Assembly: GCA_051879015.1 (NCBI GenBank)
Contig: JBJELF010000014.1
Span: 1 to 32,033, forward strand
Length of the DNA: 32,033 bases
Reading direction: 5' to 3'
From: JBJELF01 sp051879015
Lineage (GTDB): Bacteria > Bacillota > Clostridia > Lachnospirales > Lachnospiraceae
In this document: piece by piece, positions 16,645-25,292 of the stretch
Numbering within the stretch: the first letter of the stretch is position 1
Layout: each line of letters begins with the position of its first letter
Notes under the pieces: generated by a model
What the model was told of the DNA's origin: nothing
Seen by the model: only the letters and a program-made list of their open reading frames with translations
Databases searched by the model: none
Made by a program: the position numbers and the translations under genes

Positions 16645-18390
16645 ATGAAATTTTTATTGGTGGCAATCAATGCCAAGTATATACACAGTAATCCAGCCGT
16701 TTATAGTCTAAAGTCTATGGCAGGAAAGTATAAAGATCAAGTGGAAATTGCAGAATTTACAATCAATCATCGGCCGGAGCAGGTGATTCGGCGCATTTAT
16801 GAGACACAGACAGAGGCGATTGGTTTTTCATGTTATATTTGGAATATTGCTTTTGTGAGACGAATTTTGGTGGATTTGAAGAAATTAATGCCAGACACGG
16901 ATTTTTGGCTGGGAGGACCAGAGGTATCCTATGATGCTTTTGAAGAGGTAAGCCAGTGGCCACAGCTGCGGGGAATTATGTACGGTGAGGGAGAGCTGAC
17001 TTTTCGGCAGCTGATGGCAGCTTACTGTGAAGGATGGGATTTGAATGTCGTAAAAGGCATTGTGTATCGCAGTGTATCTGGAGAAATTTGTTTCAGACAG
17101 CCTCAGGAAATGGTGGATATGTCTGAGATTCCGTTTGTTTATTCGGGAGAAAATGGGGTGGAACATTTTGAAAACCGCATTGTTTATTATGAATCGAGCA
17201 GAGGATGTCCTTTTCAATGCAGCTATTGTCTGTCCTCTATCGATAGGCGGGTACGTTTTCGCAATCTTGATTTAGTCAAAGAGGAATTGGGGTATTTTTT
17301 GGAGAAGAAGGTACCTCAAGTGAAATTCATTGACCGTACATTCAACTGCAATCATCAGCATGCTATGGAGATTTGGCGTTATATTTTAGAACATGACAAT
17401 CAAGTGACAAACTTTCATTTTGAGATATCAGCAGATTTGTTGAGAGAGGATGAGTTAGAGCTGCTTTCTCAGATGCGGCCAGGAGCTGTGCAGATGGAGA
17501 TTGGAGTGCAGACTACAAATCCACTTACAACAAAAGAAATCAGACGAAGTGCCTCACTGGAACAAATTTGTAATGCGGTGCATCGAATCAATTCTTTTAG
17601 AAATATTCATCTGCATTTAGATTTGATTGCGGGACTTCCCTATGAGGATTACGATAGTTTTCATCAATCCTTTAATGATGTGTATGGTCTGTATCCTGAG
17701 CAATTGCAGCTGGGATTTTTAAAAGTGTTAAAGGGATCTCATATGTATGAAATGGCGGAAGAATATGGTTTGGTCTATGAGACAGAGCCGGTCTATGAAG
17801 TATTGTATACTAAGTGGTTAAGTTATCAAGAAAAGCTAAGACTAAAAAATATTGAAGAAATGGTGGAAGTGTATTATAATAGTAGACAATATCAGCAGAT
17901 TCTTTTATGGCTTGAGACTTATTTTGAAGATGCTTTTTTTATGTATGAAGCATTGGGAGATTTTTATGAGAAGAAACATTATATGGATATGAGCCATAGT
18001 CGTCTTAGACGATATGAGATTTTGCTGGAGTGGATTGGTCAGTACAAGCAGATTCCGCTGAAAACGGCGGCAGAGTTGTTAACTTTTGACTGGTATAGCA
18101 GAGAAAACGCAAAAACTAGACCAAGTTTTTCACCAGACAATGAAGTCTATCAGAGTCAGGCAGCAGAATTTTTTAAGAAGGAAGAAAAGAAGCGAAATTA
18201 CTTGCCTGATTATAAGGATTATACATGGAAGCAGATGATGCATATGACTCATTTGGAGTATATAGAGGCAGAGATATATTTGGAAAATGGAAAAAAGCAA
18301 AGTGGAAGTTGGTATCTTTTTGATTATATGCATCGAAATCCTTTAACTGGAAATGCTAATATTTTTAATATTAAGATATTTGAAAAATGA
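16645..18390 (+). CDS. B12-binding-domain radical SAM protein, DUF4080 type
   Basis: A 581-aa enzyme. It has an N-terminal cobalamin-binding-type Rossmann domain (about 1-140; FLLVAINAKYIHSNPAVYSLK, GFSCYIWNIAFVRRIL, FWLGGPEVSYD). The radical SAM core (about 175-370) carries the 4Fe-4S motif C188-x3-C192-x2-C195 (SRGCPFQCSYCLSS), followed by a DUF4080-like C-terminal domain (about 375-581). The usual DxHxxG base-off cobalamin motif is not visible. The substrate is unknown; relatives are annotated only as B12-binding radical SAM proteins. GGAGAGGAG precedes the ATG. It is followed by a separate promoter region. Confidence 0.9.
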   Translation: MKFLLVAINAKYIHSNPAVYSLKSMAGKYKDQVEIAEFTINHRPEQVIRRIYETQTEAIGFSCYIWNIAFVRRILVDLKKLMPDTDFWLGGPEVSYDAFEEVSQWPQLRGIMYGEGELTFRQLMAAYCEGWDLNVVKGIVYRSVSGEICFRQPQEMVDMSEIPFVYSGENGVEHFENRIVYYESSRGCPFQCSYCLSSIDRRVRFRNLDLVKEELGYFLEKKVPQVKFIDRTFNCNHQHAMEIWRYILEHDNQVTNFHFEISADLLREDELELLSQMRPGAVQMEIGVQTTNPLTTKEIRRSASLEQICNAVHRINSFRNIHLHLDLIAGLPYEDYDSFHQSFNDVYGLYPEQLQLGFLKVLKGSHMYEMAEEYGLVYETEPVYEVLYTKWLSYQEKLRLKNIEEMVEVYYNSRQYQQILLWLETYFEDAFFMYEALGDFYEKKHYMDMSHSRLRRYEILLEWIGQYKQIPLKTAAELLTFDWYSRENAKTRPSFSPDNEVYQSQAAEFFKKEEKKRNYLPDYKDYTWKQMMHMTHLEYIEAEIYLENGKKQSGSWYLFDYMHRNPLTGNANIFNIKIFEK

Positions 18391-18392
18391 AC

Positions 18393-18421
18393 TTGACATT
18401 CGGAGAGGGATAAGTTAATGT
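18393..18421 (+). promoter_or_regulatory. Possible sigma-A promoter for the microprotein/VanW unit
   Basis: TTGACA (18393-18398), 17 bases, TAATGT (18416-18421), starting just after the radical SAM stop. The -35 is perfect and the -10 is weak. It would give a leader of about 100 bases. Confidence 0.45.
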
Positions 18422-18532
18422 ATGCATGACACGCAAGATTTTACCAATCAGTGCGAACATTCATGTTGCCTCTTTCTTGGAGGTGCATGATAGGTATAGG
18501 AAACGATCAATTTTTTTAGAGGTGTAAAAGAT

Positions 18533-18649
18533 ATGATGAATTTCAATGATAAGAGAGGCAAAAAAATAATGACTCGAGTTGTAGTAATCGTATTGGCATT
18601 GGCCATGGTAATACCGATGATATTATCCCTGGTTTTGAGTATGATTTAA
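18533..18649 (+). CDS. 38-aa membrane microprotein
   Basis: A short gene: ATGATG start at 18533, AGAGGTG 8 bases upstream, TAA at 18647. The product starts MMNFNDKRGKKIMTRVVV and then has one long hydrophobic segment (VIVLALAMVIPMILSLVLSMI) ending at the C-terminus. A basic N-terminus followed by a single helix implies an N-in membrane protein. It resembles in style the Prli42/DUF4044 class of Firmicutes microproteins (Prli42 anchors the stressosome in Listeria). I cannot confirm homology, and no stressosome gene is here. It lies 30 bases before vanW and is probably co-transcribed with it. Confidence 0.7.
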   Translation: MMNFNDKRGKKIMTRVVVIVLALAMVIPMILSLVLSMI

Positions 18650-18679
18650 AACGATTCGGTCATTAGGCAGGAGGTTAAT

Positions 18680-20437
18680 ATGAGAAAAATTTATAAGGTA
18701 ATGACAGGCGCAGCAACGGTATGTCTAGTTAGCTTGGGTGGAATTCAGTTGGCAAAGGCAGCTAATACAGTGGCATTGACTGCTGATGCAGTAGTGCCTA
18801 TGGGTGTGACGGTTGATGGAGAAGAAGTTGGTGGTATGACTGCCAAGGAAGTGGATGCTTATGTGCAGAATTGCGTAGATGAAATGCTAAATAAGACTTT
18901 GACCGTTCAGACGGAAGCAGAAGGAGAGCCTTTGGTTTTGAATGCTGCTGATTACAGTATAGAATGGGAAAATTCAGACATTGTTGATGAAATTACGGAT
19001 ATGATTCCTACTGGAAATATTATTGAAAAATATAAGCAGATTAAAGATGTGGAAGCAAATCCAGTTGATTTTGAACTTGAATTTTCAATTGATGAAGAGA
19101 CTTTGCTGAGTGAGCTCTCAGCTTATATGGAAGAGCATACCATCGCTGTCGTGGAGCCAAGCTTAAAGAGAGAAAATGGCAGTTTCATTGTGACCGATGG
19201 TGCATTAGGCTTGGAATTTGATATAGAGGCCAGTGGTGAAAATGTAGTTTCTGCCATGTTGGACTCTGGGGAAACGGAGACAGAGTTAGTTTTTAGTGAA
19301 GTGGAGCCAACGGTGGATAAGGATGTCTTCGCTAATTTTAAAGGCGATTTATTGGGAAGCTATTATACAAAATATGAGGCAAATAATCCAGATCGTGATA
19401 TCAATGTGGAGAGAGGTGCAGAATTAATCAATGGTGTTGTAGTGCTGCCAGGAGAAACATTTTCTATGTTGGATACATTGGCGCCTGTTACTTCGGAAAA
19501 TGGTTTCCGTGAGGCACCAGTTATTATGAGTGGAAGCTATGTGGATTCGATTGGCGGCGGTTTATGTCAGACAACAAGTACACTGTATAACGCTGTTTTT
19601 CGTTCTGAGCTGCAGGTGACAGAGAGACGCCCACATTCAAAGGCAGGTAATTATATTGCATATTCCTTTGATGCAATGATTTATCCAAATCCGTATGATC
19701 CAGATGATCGCTCAAGAGATTTCTGCTTTGTAAATAATCTGGAAAATCCAATTTATATTGCTGCGTATTGTGCCAATAAGTATGTTTATTGTGAAATTTA
19801 TGGTACAGAATATCGTCCATCGAATCGTACTGTTGTTTATCGTCAGGAAATCTTGGAGCTGAGTGGATTGGGCGGCAAGAATGGATATAATTTTGTACAT
19901 GATCCTAATTTAGCAGTTGGTGATCCTGCTCAGTTGGAGGGCGGTTGGAGCAGCAAGACTTCCTTTGACTCTGAGCCACATTTTAAGGTTCATTCTCAGA
20001 TGTGGAAAGATGTGTATGTAGACGGAGTGCTGCAAGAACAGATATTGGTAAATGATGATAATTATGCAGGTGATGAGGTAACTTACTATGTTGCAAATGA
20101 TGTTGACATCAATGCAACTACAGTAACAGCAACGATGAGACCTTATGTAGATGGAGAATATGGCGGTGGTGTAGTAAATATTAATATTGAGTTCGCATTG
20201 ATCAAAAGGTCGCAGCCAGTAGAGACAAAACCAGCAGAGACAAAACCAGCAGAAACAGTACCAGTGGAGACCACGCCAGCGGAAACTGCGCCGGCAGAGA
20301 CCAGTCCAGAGGGGACAGCACCAGAGGAGACTATTTCGGAAGTAGTCCCGATAGAGGGTAATGCAGAGGAGCCAAGTCCAATTAATGAGGAGGCAGTGGA
20401 TGATGCATCTGCGACGGTGGAAGCAGCAGAAAATTAA
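18680..20437 (+). CDS. VanW family secreted cell-wall protein
   Basis: A 585-aa exported protein. The signal peptide (MRKIYKVMTGAATVCLVSL..., predicted cut after AKA at about 27) is followed by a peptidoglycan-binding-4-like region (about 40-205) and the VanW domain (about 225-375), with its conserved SIGGGLCQTTSTLYNA (about 290-305) and ERRPHSKAGNYIAY. A beta-rich domain follows (about 385-510). The C-terminus is a low-complexity tail of PAET/PVET-type repeats (about 514-550) ending in acidic residues, with no LPxTG anchor. VanW proteins occur in some vancomycin-resistance clusters, but most, as here with no van genes around, have an unknown role in cell-wall maintenance. AGGAGG precedes the ATG. 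Confidence 0.92.
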   Translation: MRKIYKVMTGAATVCLVSLGGIQLAKAANTVALTADAVVPMGVTVDGEEVGGMTAKEVDAYVQNCVDEMLNKTLTVQTEAEGEPLVLNAADYSIEWENSDIVDEITDMIPTGNIIEKYKQIKDVEANPVDFELEFSIDEETLLSELSAYMEEHTIAVVEPSLKRENGSFIVTDGALGLEFDIEASGENVVSAMLDSGETETELVFSEVEPTVDKDVFANFKGDLLGSYYTKYEANNPDRDINVERGAELINGVVVLPGETFSMLDTLAPVTSENGFREAPVIMSGSYVDSIGGGLCQTTSTLYNAVFRSELQVTERRPHSKAGNYIAYSFDAMIYPNPYDPDDRSRDFCFVNNLENPIYIAAYCANKYVYCEIYGTEYRPSNRTVVYRQEILELSGLGGKNGYNFVHDPNLAVGDPAQLEGGWSSKTSFDSEPHFKVHSQMWKDVYVDGVLQEQILVNDDNYAGDEVTYYVANDVDINATTVTATMRPYVDGEYGGGVVNINIEFALIKRSQPVETKPAETKPAETVPVETTPAETAPAETSPEGTAPEETISEVVPIEGNAEEPSPINEEAVDDASATVEAAEN

Positions 20438-20491
20438 TGACAAGATGCTGAAGTGAAAATACCTTTGGAGCTCGGTATCATGAAAATAATG

Positions 20492-20521
20492 CATCGCCCT
20501 CATCTGCGGATGAGGGCGATG
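20492..20521. other. Perfect 13-bp hairpin between vanW and the AIR-synthase-like gene
   Basis: CATCGCCCTCATC (20492-20504), TGCG loop, GATGAGGGCGATG (20509-20521). It is a very stable stem with no T-run. It ends about 16 bases before the AGGAG that I use to set the next gene's start. It could be an mRNA stabiliser, an attenuator or a processing site. Confidence 0.75.
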
Positions 20522-20552
20522 TCAGATAAGAATGCAGGAGTATTATAATCAA

Positions 20553-21533
20553 ATGCAGCAAGGAAAATTATCTCATAATGTTTTAAAACGTAGTGTCCTA
20601 AAGTATATCGTTCCCAGAAGACCAGAGATTCTTCTGGGAGCTGGTATGGGCAATGACAGCTCCGCCATTTCCATAGGAGAGGACGGAGTTTTTTTTATGA
20701 GCACAAATGTAGTCAATATGACTGGTGAGGAAGGAATCTATTGTTGTTTTCATCGCACGCTTAACGATTTAGCCGTGGTGGGAGCAGAGCCTGTGGCGGT
20801 ATTGCCAAACATTTTGCTGCCGGAGGCAGCTGAGGAAAGTCTGCTTCAGAATTATATGAGACAGTTAAATGTCTTGTGTGAGCAATATCAGTTGGAGATT
20901 GGAGGCGGGCATACTGCTGTGTCTGCCCATGTGACAGAGCCGGTAATTTCCATGACGATGGTGGGAATGGGGGAGAAACTGTTGGATACCAAGGCTTATG
21001 CAGGTCAGGATTTGATTTTGACCAAAACGGTTGGGATGGAGGGCACTGGATTGATTGCCCGACAAAAGAAGGAAGAATTGTGTACCCACTATACGCTGGC
21101 TTTTGTAGAGCAGGCAGAGGATTTTTTGCAGAATATCAGTGTAATGCAGGAGGCAAAATTGCTGGTGGAGGCGGGAGTTTCGGCTATGCACAATGTGTCT
21201 GAGGGTGGTATTTTGACAGCTCTGTGGGAGTTTATGGAGCGCTCCAATACGGGTATGGAAGTGGAGTTAAAGGCGATTCCTGTGAGGCAGGAGACCATAG
21301 AGCTTTGTGAATTTTATCGTCTGAATCCTTATCAGCTTATGTCTAATGGTTCATTGCTCTTTGCAGCGCAGGATGGTAATGCCATAGTCCGTCGACTGGA
21401 AGAGAAGGGAATCTCGGCTTCTGTTATCGGTCGTGTTACAGATCAGAAACAGCGTATTTTGAGAAATGAGGAGGAGACTCGATATCTGGACCGGCCAAAA
21501 CCAGATGAATTAGTTTCCCTAAAGATTATGTAA
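20553..21533 (+). CDS. AIR synthase-related (PurM/HypE-fold) protein
   Basis: A cytoplasmic ATP-grasp-unrelated PurM-fold enzyme. It has the N-terminal PurM-like half (LGAGMGNDSSAISIGEDGVFFMSTN, TLNDLAVVGAEPVAVLPN, EIGGGHTAVSAHVTEPVISM) and the C-terminal AIRS_C half (LTKTVGMEGTG..., MHNVSEGGILTALWE). Such orphans are sometimes labelled HypE-like. No hydrogenase maturation genes are nearby, so the substrate is unknown. The ATG at 20532 has no ribosome binding site. AGGAG lies 11-12 bases before ATG 20553, and MQQGKLSHNVLKRSV looks like the usual family start (326 aa), so I chose that. It heads the cluster with lrp, the aminotransferase and trmL. Confidence 0.85.
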   Translation: MQQGKLSHNVLKRSVLKYIVPRRPEILLGAGMGNDSSAISIGEDGVFFMSTNVVNMTGEEGIYCCFHRTLNDLAVVGAEPVAVLPNILLPEAAEESLLQNYMRQLNVLCEQYQLEIGGGHTAVSAHVTEPVISMTMVGMGEKLLDTKAYAGQDLILTKTVGMEGTGLIARQKKEELCTHYTLAFVEQAEDFLQNISVMQEAKLLVEAGVSAMHNVSEGGILTALWEFMERSNTGMEVELKAIPVRQETIELCEFYRLNPYQLMSNGSLLFAAQDGNAIVRRLEEKGISASVIGRVTDQKQRILRNEEETRYLDRPKPDELVSLKIM

Positions 21534-21584
21534 GTGTTTTTTATTACTATTTAAGTTGTTTAGAGAATAGTATGGAGGATTGAT

Positions 21585-22067
21585 ATGAGAGAGAAAATTT
21601 TATCTATTTTGGAAAAAAATGCCCGAATCAGTGTTCATGATTTGGCGGTGATTTTAGGTGAGAGCGAAGTGAATGTAGCGAATTGTATTGGAGATTTAGA
21701 GAGAGAATGTGTGATTTGTGGATACCATACGATGATTAACTGGGATAACACCTCAGATGAGAAGGTCAGTGCGCTGATTGAAGTAAAAGTGACACCACAG
21801 AGAGGAATGGGATTTGATAAAATTGCAGAGCGTATCTACAATTATCCTGAGGTTAACGCCTGCTACTTGATGTCAGGTACTTTTGATTTGACAGTCATCT
21901 TGGAGTGTAAGACGATGAAGGAGGTATCACAGTTTGTATGGAATAAGCTGGCAACTCTCGATCAAGTTCAGAGTACAGCAACTCATTTCGTTATGAAAAA
22001 ATATAAGGATCATGGCACAATCTTAAATGCTGATCGCAAAGATGAAAGGATGTTGGTGACACCATGA
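21585..22067 (+). CDS. Lrp/AsnC family transcriptional regulator
   Basis: A 160-aa regulator with an N-terminal helix-turn-helix (MREKILSILEKNARISVHDLAVILGESE) and a C-terminal ligand-binding RAM domain (VSALIEVKVTPQ ... NACYLMSGTFDLTVILECKTMKEVSQFV). Members sense amino acids and form octamers. GGAGG lies 7 bases before the ATG. The stop overlaps the start of the aminotransferase gene by 4 bases (ATGA), so the two are translationally coupled and it probably controls this operon. Confidence 0.94.
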   Translation: MREKILSILEKNARISVHDLAVILGESEVNVANCIGDLERECVICGYHTMINWDNTSDEKVSALIEVKVTPQRGMGFDKIAERIYNYPEVNACYLMSGTFDLTVILECKTMKEVSQFVWNKLATLDQVQSTATHFVMKKYKDHGTILNADRKDERMLVTP

Positions 22068-23266
22068 GAAATCCATTATCAAATAAAACGGTTTCATTGG
22101 CACCCTCGGGAATTCGCAAATTTTTTGATTTAGTTAGTGAGATGAAGGATGCCATCTCACTGGGTGTGGGAGAGCCAGATTTTGACACTCCTTGGCATAT
22201 CCGTGATGAGGGTATTTATTCGCTGGAGAAGGGGCGTACTTTCTATACCTCTAATGCTGGTCTAAAGGAATTGAAAGAAGAAATTGTAAAGTATTTGCAG
22301 CGTAAATGTCATGTTTCCTATGATCCTTATAAAGAAGTCATGGTAACTGTGGGCGGAAGTGAGGCTATCGATATCGCACTGCGTGCCATGATTAATCCAG
22401 GCGATGAAGTGCTGATTCCTCAGCCAAGCTATGTTTCCTATCTTCCCTGTACCGTCTTGGCGGATGGTGTGCCAGTAATTATTGAGTTGGAGGAAAAAGA
22501 TGAATTTCGCTTGACTAAGGAAAAGCTGGAAGCAGCTATAACTGAAAAAACCAAGATTTTAATTCTCCCTTTTCCAAATAATCCGACGGGTGGAATTATG
22601 GAGCGCAAAGATTTGGAGGAGATTGCTGAGGTTATTGAAAAGTATGATTTGTTTGTCATTTCCGATGAAATTTACTCTGAGTTAACCTATGATCGGGAGC
22701 ATGTGAGTATCGTTTCCCTGCCAGGTATGAGAGAGAGAACGGTCCTAATCAATGGCTTTTCCAAGGCTTATGCTATGACTGGTTGGAGATTGGGCTATGC
22801 TTGCGCACCAGCTATGATTTTAGAGCAAATGTTAAAAATTCATCAGTTTGCCATTATGTGTGCGCCGACTACCAGTCAGTATGCCGCAGTTTCGGCTCTC
22901 CGTGACGGTGACAAGGATGTGGAGATGATGCGGGAGGCCTACAATCAAAGACGTCGTTTTCTCATGAATGCCTTTAAGGAAATGGGATTAGACTGCTTTG
23001 AACCTTTTGGGGCTTTTTATGTATTTCCGAGTATCAAGCGATTTGGGCTGACTAGCAATGAGTTTGCTGAACGTTTGCTGAAGGAAGAAAAAGTGGCAGT
23101 TGTGCCAGGCACTGCCTTTGGAGACTGCGGAGAGGGATTTTTGCGTATTTCCTATGCCTATTCGCTGGAGCAGTTGAAACAGGCGATGGAGCATATCAAG
23201 GCATTTATCGGTCGTCTGGAAGCAGAGAAAAAAGGAAATGAAGAAAAAGAAGGAATAAAATTATGA
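22064..23266 (+). CDS. PLP-dependent class I/II aminotransferase
   Basis: A 400-aa fold-type I aminotransferase. Features: LGVGEPDFDTP near the start, Tyr of FYTSNAG, PFPNNPTGG (Asn at about 173), ISDEIYSELTYD (Asp 201, pyridine nitrogen contact) and the Schiff-base Lys 234 in NGFSKAYAMTGWRLGY. The C-terminal Arg is in FLRISYAYS. It resembles aromatic, aspartate or branched-chain aminotransferases of the AspC/PatA type. The substrate cannot be fixed from sequence. Coupling to an Lrp/AsnC gene suggests regulation by its amino acid. Its stop overlaps the start of trmL. Confidence 0.93.
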   Translation: MRNPLSNKTVSLAPSGIRKFFDLVSEMKDAISLGVGEPDFDTPWHIRDEGIYSLEKGRTFYTSNAGLKELKEEIVKYLQRKCHVSYDPYKEVMVTVGGSEAIDIALRAMINPGDEVLIPQPSYVSYLPCTVLADGVPVIIELEEKDEFRLTKEKLEAAITEKTKILILPFPNNPTGGIMERKDLEEIAEVIEKYDLFVISDEIYSELTYDREHVSIVSLPGMRERTVLINGFSKAYAMTGWRLGYACAPAMILEQMLKIHQFAIMCAPTTSQYAAVSALRDGDKDVEMMREAYNQRRRFLMNAFKEMGLDCFEPFGAFYVFPSIKRFGLTSNEFAERLLKEEKVAVVPGTAFGDCGEGFLRISYAYSLEQLKQAMEHIKAFIGRLEAEKKGNEEKEGIKL

Positions 23267-23775
23267 TGAATATTGTATTACATGAACCGGAAATTCCAGC
23301 AAATACAGGAAATATTGGAAGAACCTGTACAGCCACTGGCACGGTACTGCATTTAATTAAGCCTTTGGGATTTAGCTTGGATGAGAAGGCATTAAAGCGG
23401 GCTGGGTTGGATTATTGGGAACATCTTGATGTGAGAGTTTATGAAAATTTTCAGGATTTTTTGGAAAAAAATCCTGATGCCAAGGGAAAACTCTATATGG
23501 CTACTACAAAGGCGCACCATACTTACACAGAAGTAAAATTTGAGCCAGATGCTTATATTATGTTTGGCAAAGAGAGTGCAGGAATTCCAGAAGAAATCCT
23601 TATTGATTATGAGGATTCTTCGATTCGAATTCCTATGAATGAAAGCATTCGCTCTTTGAATTTATCGAATTCGGTGGCTATCGTGCTGTATGAGGCACTG
23701 CGCCAGAATAATTTTCTGCAGATGGAGTTGGGCGGACATCTTCATCGGCTTCATTGGAAGAGTGGACAGGAGTAA
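23263..23775 (+). CDS. trmL: tRNA (cytidine(34)-2'-O)-methyltransferase, SPOUT family
   Basis: A 170-aa SPOUT knotted methyltransferase that methylates ribose 2'-O at the wobble base of tRNA-Leu isoacceptors. The three SPOUT motifs are visible: LHEPEIPANTGNIGRTC (4-22), YIMFGKESAGIPEEIL (about 104-120) and IRIPMNESIRSLNLSNSVAI (about 124-145). Length is typical. The start ATG overlaps the previous stop by 4 bases. It is the last gene of the plus-strand cluster, before a convergent histidine kinase gene. Confidence 0.95.
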   Translation: MMNIVLHEPEIPANTGNIGRTCTATGTVLHLIKPLGFSLDEKALKRAGLDYWEHLDVRVYENFQDFLEKNPDAKGKLYMATTKAHHTYTEVKFEPDAYIMFGKESAGIPEEILIDYEDSSIRIPMNESIRSLNLSNSVAIVLYEALRQNNFLQMELGGHLHRLHWKSGQE

Positions 23776-23789
23776 TTGAATCGGTTTGT

Positions 23790-23820
23790 CCGGAGGAGCG
23801 GTGTTTTAGCGCTCCTCTGG
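23790..23820. terminator. Hairpin at the trmL / histidine kinase convergence
   Basis: CCGGAGGAGCG (23790-23800) pairs with CGCTCCTCTGG (23810-23820) around a 9-base loop that contains the kinase stop codon. T-runs are poor on both strands, so termination here is likely but not proven. Confidence 0.4.
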
Positions 23821-25224
23821 ACGAGAAAGAGGCAGTGTAAAAATAAATTGACTTCCGACTCCCTGCGTGCTGATCACATCAATGGTCTGATGATGTGCTT
23901 GAATAATTTCTTTGGCGATGGACAATCCAAGTCCAGTTCCCTTCTTATCTTTTCCGCGAGAGATATCTGTCTTATAAAAACGTTCCCAAATCTTATTTAA
24001 ACTTTCAGGTGGAATACCAACACCGTAATCATTTACCGAGCAGAAGACTTTATCGTTTTTTACATAGGTTGAAATCTCAATGACAGAGTTGGGATTGCTG
24101 AACTTGATAGCATTGTCAATCAGATTGTAGAGCACCTGCTGAATACGTGCCATATCTGCCCATACGAGCTGTTCTCGGGAGGAAAAAAACAAATCAAAGG
24201 TAATTCCCTTTTCTGAGCATCGTCCTTCAAAGGTGGCGAGAATTTTTTTGATAATATGATTAATATCAAACTGTGTGTAATCCAGATAAAATCCTCGGCT
24301 GTTGAGATTATTTAGTGTTAACAAATTTTGCGTCAATTTGGTCAGTCGGCTGGTTTCATCCAACACAATGTTCAGATATTTGGGGTAGAGTTGTGCTGGG
24401 ATGGTTCCGTCGAGCATGGCGGTGATGTAGCCATTGATGGAAGTTAAGGGTGAGCGAAAATCATGGGAGACATTAGCAATAAATTTATATTGGTCTTCGT
24501 TGCGCTCGGCAAACTGATTCGCCATGTAGGACATGGACTGAGCCAAAGTGTAAAATTCATCCTGGTTTTTTAAAGAAATTTTATAATTTAAATTTCCTGA
24601 GGCATATTCGTTGGCTGCCTGATTAAGAATTTTTAGAGGATGGCGAATCCACAGAAAAAAGCTAATGGGAATCAGCGCAAAGAGTATAACAAAAATAAAA
24701 AATAGAGCATAAATGTAGGCGGTGTTGGCTTCACGACGCTCTACAATATTGCTGTAGGGCATATGCAGGATAATGTAGCCGCATAGCCGATAATCTTTGT
24801 GCAGTGGGGCAAAAACGCTTAGGGTTTTATCGGGAAAATATCCGTAAAAATTTCCAAACAGATAGTAGCCATTGTCTGCATCGGTGGCAGAAAAGTCACA
24901 GGTGGAATGAATCGTTAGCCGGGATTTGCTGCCGTTTTTGTAGAGCAAGGTGCTGTCAGGACTGACAATCCACACATCGCAACTCATGGCAAAGTGAATG
25001 GCATCTAGATCCGCTGACATGTCGGGAAGAAGTTCATCCACTGTTCCGTCATCAAAACTATGGCTGGATGCGAAATGATTTGCCATATTGTACATTTCCG
25101 TTGCAATTTGCTGTCTGGTGCTGCGCTCCACAACCCAAGTGACTGGGAGCGTGATAATGGCAAAACCCACAATAATTAAAAATAAATATAAAGTAATTAA
25201 TTTGAGTGAAATACTATATTTCAT
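23806..25224 (-). CDS. Membrane sensor histidine kinase (PhoR/HAMP type)
   Basis: A 472-aa sensor: TM1 about 8-31, an extracytoplasmic sensor domain about 32-165, TM2 about 168-192, a HAMP linker to about 245, then HisKA with His254 (FIANVSHDFRSPL), and the HATPase with the N box (DNAIKFS, Asn371), G1 (DYGVGI, 399-404) and G2 (GTGLGLSI, 429-436). It phosphorylates the response regulator encoded 68 bases upstream. The signal is unknown. No good ribosome binding site precedes the ATG, but the MKYSISLKLITLYLF start is a normal one. It is the last gene of the licD-mutS2-RR-HK run. Confidence 0.95.
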   Translation of the reverse strand: MKYSISLKLITLYLFLIIVGFAIITLPVTWVVERSTRQQIATEMYNMANHFASSHSFDDGTVDELLPDMSADLDAIHFAMSCDVWIVSPDSTLLYKNGSKSRLTIHSTCDFSATDADNGYYLFGNFYGYFPDKTLSVFAPLHKDYRLCGYIILHMPYSNIVERREANTAYIYALFFIFVILFALIPISFFLWIRHPLKILNQAANEYASGNLNYKISLKNQDEFYTLAQSMSYMANQFAERNEDQYKFIANVSHDFRSPLTSINGYITAMLDGTIPAQLYPKYLNIVLDETSRLTKLTQNLLTLNNLNSRGFYLDYTQFDINHIIKKILATFEGRCSEKGITFDLFFSSREQLVWADMARIQQVLYNLIDNAIKFSNPNSVIEISTYVKNDKVFCSVNDYGVGIPPESLNKIWERFYKTDISRGKDKKGTGLGLSIAKEIIQAHHQTIDVISTQGVGSQFIFTLPLSRPEER

Positions 25225-25292
25225 GACAGTTCACATTTCATAGATTAAGTCTGCAAAACAGGTGTGTAGGTTTACTATGCACCAGCTGCGTT

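Noticed and set aside
18680..20437. Vancomycin-resistance function from the VanW name
   Set aside because: No vanHAX, vanRS or vanY-type genes are in the window, and VanW domains are common in Clostridia without resistance.
25205..25230. Fourth copy of the TGTGAACTACC terminus, upstream of the histidine kinase
   Set aside because: TGTGAACTGTC occurs there on the minus strand, but the match stops after eight bases and there is no adjacent stem or TTAC; taken as chance.
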